From NCBI GenBank assembly GCA_958510825.1, contig OY294045.1, positions 12,947,916-13,011,915 of the forward strand: a stretch of 64,000 nucleotides of DNA, given 5' to 3'. Positions 22,401 through 34,219 of the stretch are shown here, piece by piece. Source of the stretch: Brachypterus glaber (taxonomy: Eukaryota > Arthropoda > Insecta > Coleoptera > Kateretidae). Both the position numbers and the translations under genes were made by a program. Numbering within the stretch: position 1 is the first letter of the stretch; every line of letters begins with the position of its first letter. The notes beneath the pieces are model-generated. The model ran no database searches, had not been told where the DNA came from, and saw nothing but the letters and a program-made list of their open reading frames with translations.

Positions 22401-23300
22401 TAAGGGAGTAATCGGTTTTGGGCTAAACATGCAAAATAAAAAGATTTTGCCCATTTAAAAATATATAAAAAAAACTAGATGAAACGTTGCAAGCACCCTG
22501 TCAAAACATCGGCACTATTGTACACTAGAGCCATCTAGTTTGCAAATTTCAAACTAGGTGTTTTTTTGATTTTAAATTCTGTATCTTTAAAACATTATAT
22601 TCTACCAAAAAAACTGTATATAACATTTTTTATAGGGCTTAAAAAGAGCTTTTATTTAAAATATAATTTTTTGAAATCGGGTTATAAATGTGTGAGATAT
22701 GCTAAAAAACCTTTTACTGCTTTAGGAAAACATTGTTTATAACATTTTTTGACCAATTTAAAATTATCTTTTATATAAGTGCTAAATTAACCAAATATAA
22801 TAACAATTGCCTTAATTATAAACAAAAAACGCTAAAAATAGGAGTTTTACCCTATTTTTACCCCCTTACCCTCAATAATTTACCCCCAAAATCTAATCAG
22901 CTCTTCGGAATACGATAAGAAATAATATACAAAAAACCGCATGTAGAAATGGAGTTAGAGAGTTTACACCCAGACAGACAGACAGACAGATAGACAGACG
23001 GACGCAAAAAATTTTTTTACTGATTTCGACTCAGAATGGTCTAAAACGTCGAGAAATGTGAAAAAAACGTGGTCAAAGATTTTAACTTTTCGGCGAAGAT
23101 TTCAATACATCGGCACTCTTAGTAGCACTAAGTGCCGATGTAATACTTATTCTCCTAAAATTTTAGTTTTTAAAATGACCCGGAACATACTTGTTTTAAT
23201 GGTTTCAACTAAGAATTTTCACAGACAATTTAAAAATTGCGCTAATAATTGTGTATGTTAAGTGATACGGTGTTGCCAAATTTGCAATAATTTAATGTGC
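22401..23300. mobile_element. Degraded relative of the element at 29508, with GACA tract
   Basis: Its left part 'ggttttgggctaaac' and right part 'cccggaacatactt' with 'gtgttgccaaatttgc' match words near the ends and inside 29508-30455. A (GACA)n tract at about 22973-23003 followed by 'gaatggtctaaaacgtcgag' is of the A/B type and may be a separate insertion. The word CATCGGCACT recurs at about 22508, 23109 and (inverted) 23131. No ORF. Confidence 0.4.
23106..23142. repeat. Short perfect hairpin
   Basis: TACATCGGCACT is complementary to AGTGCCGATGTA across a 13-base loop. Confidence 0.8.
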
Positions 23301-23341
23301 TTTGACCAATGAATTGAAAGATAGAGCCCAAATAAATAAAC

Positions 23342-23970
23342 ATTACGTCTTGTAAATTTCAGAACGTCGTATCTCAAAAAAGACAACTTTACAGGAATGA
23401 GAAATAACTCTTTTTCGCATTATTCATAGGTTGAAAATGTACTTTTTTAATATAAACTCAATACATTTTTAATGATTGACTTACCTTAAATCATTTTATT
23501 GTGTATAAAATAAATAAATACAAATAAAAACCTAATGTTTATAGATACGACATTTTGATGCTCAAAATTAATAAATTTTTTTAAGATACGAGCTTTGAAA
23601 CTTTATTATATTAATATTTTAACGAAATATAATTAACTATTATAATAATATTATTAATTATTGAAACATTTAAACTTCAAAAAGTTTTATAACATGCGCA
23701 AGATGTCAAAAAAGCGTCGCCAAATGCAAAAAGTGCGTTCCAAAATAGTCAGTTAACTAGAATTAAGAGATACGAGGTTTAAAAATTTATTAATTTATTA
23801 TTAATCATCTAAGATACGACGTTACTATTTTGCTTATATTTTTGTTATTTTAAAATAGCGGGTGAAACTTATTTTTTAGATGTAAATTAATAATATAAAG
23901 CGTTTAAGTCCAAAATCTCAAAATCGAAAAAAATTGAGATAAGACGTCCTGAAATTTACAAGACGATTAG
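23342..23970. mobile_element. Element with inverted ends around CGTCTTGTAAATTTC
   Basis: 'cgtcttgtaaatttcagaac' with 'gtatctca' at the left faces 'gaaatttacaagacg' preceded by 'tgagataagacgtcct' at the right. Inside, 'agatacgac' and 'agatacgag' words repeat. About 630 bp, noncoding MITE. Confidence 0.7.
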
Positions 23971-24459
23971 TGACATTTAAATAAATGAGACTAAAACATT
24001 GGTAGATATTATTTTTAAGTGATCAGTTTCTAATATGATATTGGTAATATCACTTCAATTTTCAATAATAACTTCAAAAAAGAGGATATACCTGCAGTTT
24101 CTTAACTTTTAATATGTAATGTATAACATAAAAAATTATATTCTTTATAAAAAGGTAAAAATATGCTTTTAACATCATTACCCAAAAACATGCAATCATT
24201 AATCAAAAGTAAATAAAGGAGAACTAAATTTGCTTATATTATACAAAAAGCATAGAAATTAGAAATGGGAGCTAACACCGCTTGTTCAAATATGCATTTT
24301 CACACAATCCATTCTAACAATACACTTGACAAGTGTACAAATACACCGAGAACACCCATTTTGAATGAGCACGTGCTGACTATTACAAGGAGGGTCAATG
24401 ATAGAGCGAATCCGCCCCTAAGTTTACCTCAATCGCCCCAAAACAGGATTCCTTACATA
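23971..24459. other. Intergenic, nothing recognised
   Basis: The 69-codon ORF at 24265 overlaps a more complex patch but has no family features. No other signal. Confidence 0.35.
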
Positions 24460-25597
24460 CAGGGTGTTCCGTGAGGAAAGGGAAATATTTAAAGAATATG
24501 TTCTATAGGTCAAAATAAGAAAAAAAGTTCCCATAAACATATGTCCACAAACGGCTCATAAGGGAGCTACGCCTCTTCAAATGGGGTACCAAAAATTTAA
24601 TTTTTAATTAATAACTTAGGAACCCTTTGTGTTATAGCAACAAGGTTTTGCATGTGATCTATTCTTAATAAGGCCTATTAGCCAATGGTATTTGCATGTA
24701 GTCACTTAAACCAGGGGCGTGCGGCAAGAGAGGTCTAATCACTTTTTTGCCCCAAACTTTTTTCTGTTAAAGTTTTTTGTGGGTTTATTATTGGAACAGT
24801 ATTCTTTAGGTAAAAACACATTAAAAAGGTACTCTTGCTAAAATACTTTAGGATTAACCGTTTTCGAGAAAAATACAATTAAAGGCAAAATTACAAGTTT
24901 CAAGAACCAAAAATTAAACACCAAATTGTTGAAAACCAAAATTTCAATGGTGTAGGTTAACTGTACACCAAAAACTAAGAAAAAAAGTTTGTATACAGGT
25001 AATTCCAAAAATCAATGCTGAGGGAGTTATGGTCTCCAAAAGTTTTGAAGGGTGATGGTACCTTTAAAATCGACTTTTTTTCTTAGCTTTTGATGTAGAA
25101 TCACACTGCAAAATTAAAATTCTGGTTTGGACTTTTTAGTTTTAATTTTTGGTTCTAGAAAGGTGTAAGTGTGCCTTTAATTGTATTTTTTTCGAAAACA
25201 GTTAATCCTATGGTATTACAATAAGAGTACCTTTTTTATGTGTTTTTACCTTGGTTATAATATTCTAAAAATAAACCCACAAAAAAGTTGAGCAGAAGAA
25301 GTTTTGGGCAAAAAAGTGATAAGACCCCCCCATTACGGACGCCCCTGGTTAAAGTAACTACATGCAAATACCATTGGCTGATAGGCTTTATAAAGCATAG
25401 ATCACGTGCTAAACCTTGATGCTATAACACAAAGGGTTCCGAAGTTATTAATAAAAAATCGAAATTTTGGGACCCCTTTGAAGGGGCGTAGCTCCCTTAC
25501 GAATCGTTTTTGGACATTTGTTTATAAGAACTTTTTTCTTATTTTGACCTCTAGAATACATCTTTAAAATATTTCCCTTTCCTCACGGAACACCCTG
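24460..25597. mobile_element. Large foldback G (CAGGGTGTTCCGTGAGG ends)
   Basis: 1138-bp palindrome with TA on both sides and ends CAGGGTGTTCCGTGAGGAAA. The arms share 'aagggagctacgcc', 'ataacacaaagggttcc' and 'ccattggc' in mirror order. Within the arms a second inverted pair starts CAGGGGCGTGCGG, as if one hairpin element sits inside another. The inner order (gaaaaaaagtt..., 'gggagcta', 'ttttttgcccaa', 'gaaaaatgcaatta'-like words) is shared with elements I and H. No coding capacity. Confidence 0.85.
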
Positions 25598-25708
25598 TAT
25601 ATCACGTTTGTCAAAATAAATTTTCTATAGATCTATTATATATGATATCTAAAACTTTTTAGATTGTTCGGTGAAAGTATATCCCTTTTATGTAATTATT
25701 TGAAGGTG

Positions 25709-27682
25709 TTTAGTTTTTGACGTATACGTACATCACGGTTCGCAAAAAAGGTCACATAAAATAAAAAATTGCCCAAGAACTTTGAAAATAAAATTTGATT
25801 CCTGGCCCTTTCCTTAAATAGAAAAAGCAAAAATTAAAAAATTTCAACGACAAAATTTTTTTTATCGCACTTTTTTGTTTTGAGTATTATAAAATAGATA
25901 CACGCTAGTTTATAATTTTCCCAATTTACCAATATTTGCTACATTTTACTTTTTTCTGCTTAAACTTTTTACCTGTAACTCAAAAATTAAAAATTAAATA
26001 ATAACTAACAAATAGAACCCCTTTGGGGGGCCTTAAAGAGGACGAAAGCCTAAATTTTTAAATTTTCCTGGGTTTATTTTGTATGCTCTATTTATATACC
26101 AATATAAGCTATTCTAGTAGTATATTAAATATTTTTTTTAATAGGGGGGTTTAGGGGGTCTCGAGCCAATTTTCAGATTTTTTTTTAGAATTTTAATGTA
26201 CAAAAAATATAATATTATAAATATTTTCTAGATATTGTAAAAGAGTGTTTAAAATGTCGGTTTGGGGGTTAATTATTATATAATATATAATATATATTAT
26301 TATATATTATATTATATATTATTATTATTATATATTAATATAAAAAATATATAATAATAATATTATTATTTTGTACGCGTACGTGCCAAATTTGGTTTAT
26401 ATTTCTCCTGAAAGTTGTTAAAGAAGTCTCTTATAAGAGACTTACTATATCTATTAATTATACATACATAATTATGTACATAATATTTCTATAATACCTT
26501 ATGCCTAAAACTTTAAAATGTCTACTTTTTGCTTAAAGAAGAGATATCAGACGATCGGAAGGAAAATAAAAAACATTTTAAAACTTACTTTACAAATCAA
26601 TTTTTTTTTGAAAGGTTTGAAGGGATTTTTTAATTCATTAATAATTTAAATTTTTGCTTTTATTTTTGTACTGTACTTTTTTTATTTCAATTTTGTTTAA
26701 TACAAAATATAATTTCCACTTATAACTTTATTTGCTTTTAATTTATTGCCTTTCCTCTGGAATTAAAAAATACCTTCAAACCTTTCAAAAAAAATTGATT
26801 TGTAAAGTAAGTTTTAAAATCCTTTTTCTTTTTCTTCCGATCGTCTGATATCTCTTCTTTAAGCCGAAAGTAGAGATTTTAAAGTTTTAGGCATAATGCA
26901 TTATAGAAATATTATGTACATAATTATGTATGTATAATTATTAGATATAGTAAGTCTCTTATAAGAGACTTCTTTAACAACTTTCAGGAGAAATATAAAC
27001 CAAATTTGACACGTACGCGTACATAATAATATTATTATTATATATCTTTTTTTATATTAATATATAACAATAATATATAATATAATATATAATAATATAT
27101 ATTATATATTATATAATAATTAACCCCCAAACCGACATTTTAAACAATATCTAGAAAATATTTATAATATTATAATATTTTTTGTACATTAAAATTCTAA
27201 AAAAAATCTGAAAATTGGCTCAAGACCCCCCAAAGCCCCCTATTTAAAAAAAATATTTAATATACTACTAGAATAGCTTATATTGGTATATAAATAGAGC
27301 ATACAAGATAAACCCAAGAAAATTTAAAAATTTAGGCTTTCGTCCTCTTTAAGGCCCCCCAAGGGGGTCCTATTTGTTAGATATTATTTAAAATTTAATT
27401 TTTGAGTTACAGGTAAAACGTTTAAGCAGAAAAAAGTAAACTGTAGCAAATATTGGTGAATTGGGAAAATTATAAATCAGCGTGTATCTATTTTATAATA
27501 CTCAAAACAAAAAAATGCGATAAAAAAATTTTGTCGTTGAAATTTTTTAATTTTTGCTTTTCCTATTTAAGGAAAGGGCCGGGAATCAAATTTTATTTAC
27601 AAAGTTCTTGGGTAATTTTTAATTTTATTTGACCTTTTTTGCGAACCGTGACATGTATTTAGTTTTTAACGTATACATACAT
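25709..27682. mobile_element. 1.9-kb near-perfect palindrome with 25-bp flanking direct repeats
   Basis: Inverted arms run from CACGGTTCGCAAAAAAGGTC (25734) to its complement ending at 27650, centre near 26690. Each arm is roughly 0.85-0.9 kb and the mates differ at only scattered positions. The arms include an AT-rich (TATA/TTA)n block and 'ttgtacgcgtacg'. A 25-bp direct repeat starting 'tttagttttt' (25709-25733 and 27658-27682, three differences) flanks it. It has no ORF of note. Confidence 0.85.
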
Positions 27683-27966
27683 GTGATAATTTATCACTGA
27701 TAAAATTTAAACCTTTGTTGTCATTACATAATTATGTAATATTAAATAATAATGTAATATTAACCTTTTTAATATAAATTTTATCACTGTTTTAAATATT
27801 TTTCGAATTCTCTACAAATCCATTTTTTAAGTAGGCAGCCTATAAAAACCAATAACAGGACAAATATTTAACAATTAATAAAAAAGTATAAGGACATCAA
27901 AAATATTAGTAAATTATAAATTTTACAAAAAATCTACATTCAGATTTCTCTTGTATGCCTTACCTA
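27683..27966. other. AT-rich spacer
   Basis: No gene or repeat was recognised. Confidence 0.35.
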
Positions 27967-28110
27967 AAGGCTGATTCAGGCATAATTATCACTAAACTAA
28001 GTCGTTCTGTGCTTTTGATTGGCCAAAACAAAAGATGGCTTCTCATCTGGCCAATAAAAAGGACAGAATTGCTTAGTTTAGTTAGTGATAATTATGCCTG
28101 AATCAACCTT
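27967..28110. mobile_element. Small palindromic MITE (AAGGCTGATTCAGGC ends)
   Basis: 'aaggctgattcaggcataat' and 'tatcactaaactaag' are mirrored at the right with few differences. 144 bp, flanked by TAA-like bases on both sides. Young-looking. Confidence 0.8.
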
Positions 28111-28952
28111 AAGCTAGAACAATTAAATCGCTATTTAAAGAATTAAAATTATTACACATGATGTACAATGGAGATTTATACGAAATATTTGGTCTTGCAA
28201 AGTTTACGTAAAATGTATCACTCTGTCTTAAATTATTTCGAGCTACTTTAAAATTTACTTTTTGCACAACCAAGACTAAAACTTAATTTTACGCTTTCAT
28301 TTTCGGGACTAAACTTGCCGTTTTTCTCCCTAGGGAATAAAAATCACGGCAACCTTGATAATATTAAAATATTATACTTACTATGTGCTTTTCTGATTCA
28401 AATTGGGTTTGGTGGTGTTTTGTAATAAATTAGCGATTCAAACCAATTTATTTGATTTTAACAAAGAAAACCTTTAAAAATAACATTGTTATAACAATTT
28501 ATACATAACTTAAAATTAATCATCTTCGTCCATTTTTTTTGACGTTTGTGTCAACCATATTAAAAAACAATTGAAATCGCGATAGCCATGAAACTGACTT
28601 TTTGCAATTTACAGTTTGATTAAATTACGAAAATAAAACAACCGATTTTAGACGCGTGGTTTTTAATTCTAATTTTATCTACCTACCTAAATTGGTCCTG
28701 CAAAAAATAGTGTATATACCTCAGGACTAAACTTGGCTGTTTTGGTCCCGCTGCATTAGTGTTTCCTGAGCGAGCGTAGCGAGTTTAGTTCCTTGGTATA
28801 TAAATAACCATTATTAATTCAATTTGATTTTTTAAGGGTTTAAATAAGAAACAAAGAGAGATTTTTTTCTTCGCAAATCTAATGTTAGCATGTCATATTT
28901 GTTTAATAGTTATACTTGGTCTGTACCTTGCGGTGTTTTATCACATCACATA
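28111..28952. other. Intergenic with a recurring 'gactaaacttg' word
   Basis: 'gggactaaacttgccgttttt' (about 28304, 21 bases including flank) and a related 'aggactaaacttggctg' (about 28732) are direct relatives. The second pairs with 'gagtttagttcc' at about 28777 as a small hairpin near 'gcgagcgtagcgag'. No gene. Confidence 0.35.
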
Positions 28953-29384
28953 CAGGGTTGTTCTTTAAAATAATACAACCCCCGTAACTTTTGAAGGAAA
29001 TGAAATATAATCTTTAAATTTGGATTTGGAAATCACACAATAAAAATTATCATTTGCCATATTTTTCAATTTTTTATTCGGTAAGGTGGCGCCAGGGTGG
29101 CAATGGGGAACAGTATATCAAATGGCACCCTAGGTCTTGTAATAAGTCATTTTAAAGAGCTTAAAATTCTCTATTTAACCGTGTAACTATTAATTTTTTA
29201 ATATTTAAAAAACTAGGGTGCCATTTAAAATATTGACCCCCCTGGCGCCGCCTTACAGAATAAAAAATTGAAAAATATGACATATGATAGTTTTTGTTGT
29301 GTGATATGCTATTCCAAATATAAAGTTTATATCTCATCCCATTTAAAAGTTACGGTGGGTGTACCATGTAAAAGAATAACCCTG
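28953..29384. mobile_element. Foldback J (CAGGGTTGTTCTTT ends)
   Basis: 432-bp palindrome flanked by TA, with the ends CAGGGTTGTTCTTTAAAAT and CAGGGTTATTCTTTTACAT (complemented). The arms mirror 'gtaacttttgaa', 'aatttggatttgg' and 'ggcgccaggg'-type words. Noncoding. The ends belong to the same CAGGGT style as elements G and I. Confidence 0.75.
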
Positions 29385-29507
29385 TATAGTGATTATCCTA
29401 CAGTGAGGCAGGCAACTAAAGACAAGTCACAAATTGTCACTTTTTCTCGAATAAAACATGTAATTTTTTCTTTAAATGTGCCTCTTATGTTTTGAAGTTT
29501 CATTTAG
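29385..29507. other. Spacer
   Basis: Nothing recognised. Confidence 0.3.
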
Positions 29508-30455
29508 TTAAAGGAGGGTATCGCATTTTGGGCTAAATCGCCTGCAACGATAAGACTTTACAAGCTTATAGGTAGATATAAAATAAATACTTAGCCAAAA
29601 TTTCAGCCCTTTTTACATCCCGGAACATACTTTAATTAATTATTTTAATTAAGAATTTGACATCTGTCAATGTACGATTTGGCAACATTGCACGAAACTT
29701 CAAGTGTCAAATGTCATCTCGTCAAAATAAAAATAACTCTGCACGTTAACTACTACAGTGGGGCCAAAGGAAAGGGTCTGTGTTGTGTTCACTGCTCTTG
29801 ACTATAATATTAAAATATTTTGTTGTGTTTTATTAGTTTTCACGGATTCAATATACTGTAATTCAATGTGTAATTAGACTGGACTTATGTGACTAGTTTC
29901 TTATGTTTCAGTACGATTATGGAGTTATTTTTGAGGTATTTATACTATAATAACACTGTAAGCAAACCAGCTGTTTCAGCGATAACCCAAAGCATGTAGT
30001 TCCTTGGGACAGTATTACTCAAGACAAGTAATTTAATGTGGCTTTCAACATGTTAAATTACTTTATTTCCATGATATGATTCAAAACTAGATTATGAAAA
30101 AGTTAACTTTTAATATTAATTAAATATACTTATTTAAAAATAGATATATTTAATTAATATTGTGTTGTGTTTTTATTATACATTCTACCTAAATGTATTT
30201 ATGTTGGTTTTTAGACAAACAAAAAATATTGCTTTTTTTCAATATGGTATTACATTTAGCGCAAAAATAATGCGATGTTGTCGGGTTTACGATAACAAAT
30301 AATTCCTAAGTTTTTAATTTGTTTTTTCATTTTGTTTTTCATTAACAAACAACACTTTTTTATCATTTCTTTTCATCATTTTGCAATTTTTTGAACAAAA
30401 TCATATTGTTCTTATTTAGCCCAAAACTCATATTTAAAACGATACCCTTCTTTAA
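29508..30455. mobile_element. Element with TTAAAGGAGGGTATCG ends
   Basis: TTAAAGGAGGGTATCGCATT with 'ttgggctaaa' at the left faces 'tttagcccaaaac' and 'cgatacccttctttaa' at the right. About 950 bp without coding capacity. Internal words 'cccggaacatactt' and 'gatttggcaacattgc' match the decayed relative near 22401-23300. Confidence 0.65.
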
Positions 30456-30749
30456 TATAGTGGTGACTATTGGTGGCCTATTGTATAGATAGATTCCCAG
30501 GATTCTAGTGACTAGTGCCTTTATATATAAAAATTAAAAATTCCACGTTATATGTGATCCCCATTTTTATTCTGTAATTAATACTTTTAACATATTTATT
30601 TGTATTTAACATACAATTAGGTTTGTTATTCATTTAGATACCACAACATACGTTTGTAACCTGATACTTTCTGTACATAAAGTTACAAATAGAAAAACAA
30701 CTTGATATTCTACAGATACTAACAAATTTTCATACTTGTGGCATCTTAC

Positions 30750-32085
30750 CAGTGGCGGACTAACCAGGTCGACAGGTTGGTAGAATGGAAGTAACCATTG
30801 CTTTTCTAATAAATCATATAAAAATATGATATTTCTGGATTCGGTCGCTCGTCCAGTTTAAAAAAATGTTAATTAGCAAGCCGTGAATATATGTAATGCT
30901 ACCCATTCCATTATATACTATTCACAGTATTGCATTTTCCTAAATACTTAAAAAAAATAATTTTCAAAAAAAAAATAAAAAAAATACATTTTTTTTTAAA
31001 CCGAAAAAATTTAAAAAAATCAAAAAAAAATAAAAAAAAACTTTTTTTTAAATTTTTTATTTGTTTTTTTGTTTTAATTTTGTTTTTTTTTGCGAAAAAT
31101 TATGATTTAAAAAAAAAAATCAAAAACACAAAAATTCAAAAATTTAATTTTTTTTTTAATTTTTTTTGTTGCAAAAAACGAAAAATTATTTTTTTTAATC
31201 TTTTCGCGAAAAAACGAAAAAGAAAAGTTGTTTTTAATGATTACTTTTTTATTATTTAAAAGTTAAAAAGTTTAACCCCCATAGCTTTTTTGTTTTTAGG
31301 GGGTATTACTTTCAAAATTGGTAGAATTGTTCCTTATAAAAAATATTTTTTCCTGAAAAATAACTATTTTGTTTTTGGAGGGATAACTTTCAAAAACAGG
31401 GATCTTGATTTTTCCTAAAAATTTCAAGTCGATCGGATTCTTCTTTCTCAAGTTATCGTGTCTACAAAAATCATGACATCAGACGGGCGGACGGACAAAA
31501 AAAACATGAAAAATTTATATCCAAAAATTTTTTGTCTAGGACTATTTTTGAAAATTTTGGAAAATTCGAAACTGCCGTGTAATATTATTCTAGCGCAGGC
31601 GCTGTAAATAATATAATAATAGTCTAAAAGGGTTTTTACTAAGTTTAAAAGTGACTATATTATCTGTCCTTCATGTCGTGCGGTCCCTTAGCTAATTCAG
31701 TAAAAATTGTGGGACTTTTTGTTGTTTTAAAATGTGCTCATAAGTTGAAATAATAATAGTTTAAAAGGGCCCTTTGTAGTTTTACGTACTGTAAATACTT
31801 TTCCAATAAGTTACACTGTACGTCAAAAAGTATTCTGACCCCCGATCCATCAAATTTTCTAAAAAAACGTATTTAGAGGCCAAAAATTTTGCATAACTCA
31901 TTGCATAATTTTGCATATAGAAAAAAATTAATTAAAAGGTTTTATAAAAAATCTCTTTTAAAATAGGAAGGAACTTGAAAGAAAGGTGGTATTTTTTTAA
32001 AATTTTCCTTCAGCAATTAACGATTTTATACTTATTTTTTTTCAACTCATTTGCCGACCTGTATTTAAGATCCACTCCGCCACTG
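30750..32085. mobile_element. hAT-like non-autonomous element with 8-bp target duplication
   Basis: CAGTGGCGGACTAACC at the left faces CCACTCCGCCACTG at the right. The 8 bp outside are catcttac and catcttgc (7 of 8 equal). hAT elements make 8-bp duplications and often start CAGNGGCG, so a hAT-derived origin is likely. It has no transposase. Element A sits inside it (30878-31603), and a Tc1-style end 'cactgtacgtcaaaaagt' occurs at 31813. Confidence 0.75.
30878..31603 (+). mobile_element. Element A, copy 2, nested
   Basis: Starts 'caagccgtgaatatatg' and ends in the hairpin AGCGC-AG-GCGCT. Between are A/T homopolymers, 'ctcaagttatcgtg', a short 'gacgggcggacggac' tract and 'tttttgtctaggac'. It lies inside the hAT-like element, so it inserted later or was carried by it. 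Confidence 0.7.
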
Positions 32086-32426
32086 CATCTTGCTCTATAC
32101 TTTAAGTATGCAACACATGTTTTTATTATATAACTTTTATTTACTGCGTTTGCTGAATTTTAACTTATCGAAGTGCCTCAGGGCTCCATTGTTAGGCTCT
32201 TTTATTAACAATACTTAAAACCTGTTTAAAGACTGTAAATTATAGTACCTGTATTAAATCACTTTATTAGTAATTTTCTTTTATGTATTTCAAAATTAAG
32301 GTGTGTTTGAAGATTAAGTGTTTTATGCCACTGTATTTTCACTATTGCAATGATGAAAATGAATTAATTTTATATTTAATTTTTTAGAATTGACAAAACA
32401 CGGAATTAGAGTCAAACCAAGGTTAA
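32086..32426. other. AT-rich spacer
   Basis: Nothing recognised apart from the hAT-like target duplication copy at 32086-32093. Confidence 0.35.
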
Positions 32427-32796
32427 CCCCCTGCCACAGACACCTTATTTATGAGACTTTACTACAGACACGGCGTAAAAATTACGCCTCCCTTTAAAAA
32501 ATTTAAAAGTCGAACAATTTTTTTTAAATGTTGACTTATTTTTCTTTAAACGTTACTTAGTCAAGCTGGTTTTATTATTTCAACACCCTATTTTCGGCGT
32601 ATTTTTTGAGCGGCCACATTTTAAATGAACACGTGAAAAATCACTCTGCAACATACCGACCTCTCCGATCGGATTAGCTATTAAACTGAATGTCCGAAAG
32701 GTACTGAGGAAAGTCGTAGCTAGTCGGAGTTGGGAGAAATCACAAATTGCATACTATCCGTATCCGTAAAATTTACGCCGTGTCTGTAGCAGAGGG
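32427..32796. mobile_element. piggyBac-like MITE with TTAA duplications
   Basis: CCCCCTGCCACAGACAC at the left and GTGTCTGTAGCAGAGGG at the right are imperfect inverted ends, each directly flanked by TTAA (32423-32426, 32797-32800). A subterminal CAGACACGGCGTAAA word is mirrored too. TTAA duplication and CCC..GGG ends are hallmarks of piggyBac. 370 bp, no transposase. Confidence 0.75.
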
Positions 32797-32800
32797 TTAA

Positions 32801-33194
32801 GAATATTTTATGTTTAACTCTTAAATGCATAGTGTTGCCGTTTAACTACAAGCGCAAATTGTTGATACAAACTTGCAAAGCATTTTGCCTCAATAAAAAT
32901 ACTTAATAATTGTTTCCATTGATTCCATAATAATTAGTATTTTAAATTTGCAAAATATAGGTATATGAAAACATACAATTTTTATTTAATTTGCATAATA
33001 TAGCACTCAATTTAGCACTCAATTTGTTTTCTTAATGAATATTTAATTAGTTTCTAATAATGTTTATTTGATTTTTATGAAAAATTTTGTGTCTTGTGTC
33101 ATGCATCAAGCAACTAATCCTGGTTTAACTTTAATCCACTATTTATATAAGTTAGCATTTATTTTCGGTAGTTTTTTTGTATTTAACTTGGTAG
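32801..33194. other. AT-rich spacer
   Basis: 'tatagcactcaatttagcac' shows a small tandem duplication near 33000. No gene. Confidence 0.35.
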
Positions 33195-33301
33195 TTAGAG
33201 CACTGGATCCATGGATAGGCAGGTTTGGACACTATATAAGACAGCGGAACCACTTAAACTACCCACCTACCCTAACAAACCTGCCAATCTAGTGTTCTAG
33301 T
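33195..33301. mobile_element. Small inverted-repeat element (about 107 bp)
   Basis: 'agagcactggat' and 'ggcaggtttg' at the left are complementary to 'caaacctgcc' and 'atctagtgttct' at the right. An extra about 8 bp in the left arm breaks the symmetry. Noncoding, old MITE. Confidence 0.5.
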
Positions 33302-34219
33302 AAAGTTATGAGTATTTTAGAATAATTTTAGTTTAGTAATTGTAGATCTACTCCTTATAGTATGCCAAATGCTAAACAGCCCTTTCAATCATGATTTAAC
33401 TAAGGTTATCTTGTTTAGATAACAATTTTTTATGACTTTATAACATTATTATAAACCTGCAGGCAGGTTAACCCTATAAATATTAATCTTAGGTAATAAA
33501 ATTATTTACCAAGACTGTCGCCAAGAATAATTGTATTAACATAATTATCTGATAAACAGGATTATGATTTATATTCCTTCATTAATATTAACAGTTTGAG
33601 TTTTAAAGACATTGAAATATAGCTAGTTTAATGACTAATTTAATAAGGCCTACGAAGCGGAAATTTGACTTATTAAAATCTCCTGTTAACATATTATTTA
33701 GACCTATTAATGTGTATCAATTTGTCGACTGTCATGACAAAATAATTATATCGCCAATGCCTCGCAATGATTTGAAACAAAGTACAAAATTGCCAATTAC
33801 CTCCAAGCTTATAAGCAACAACATAGTATAGCAAAATGTTATAATACTATATTATAAACCGATAAATTTTAATAAAAATAAATCATAAATAAATTAATAA
33901 ATAAAAAAATTAATGTATTTAAAACTTGTTGTCATAAAATTCAAATCAATAAATTCAAAGTGACATATGTGAAGTTAGCTACAAGAGCCTTTCCGACCAA
34001 GGGAGGAAAATGAGGTGTTTCTAACTTTTTGGCTAGTTGCAGTTAATAATAATTTTCCAACTTGGATGCCACATACTAAATGATTGTGAATAAAATACTT
34101 AATACACGTGGAGACGAGTTAAAAGTAGTACACACTTAGCGTTTTAGGTTATTTCCATAAATTGAGGGCTCTTATGGTTTTTCTGGAAAAAAAATACGTT
34201 AGCAAGTCTATTAACTATA
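33302..34219. other. AT-rich intergenic, nothing recognised
   Basis: No coding or repeat signal beyond AAT-rich tracts near 33870-33920. Confidence 0.4.

Noticed and set aside
30930..31259. 109-codon Lys/Phe-rich ORF
   Set aside because: Generated by A and T homopolymers within element A. No protein-like composition beyond that.
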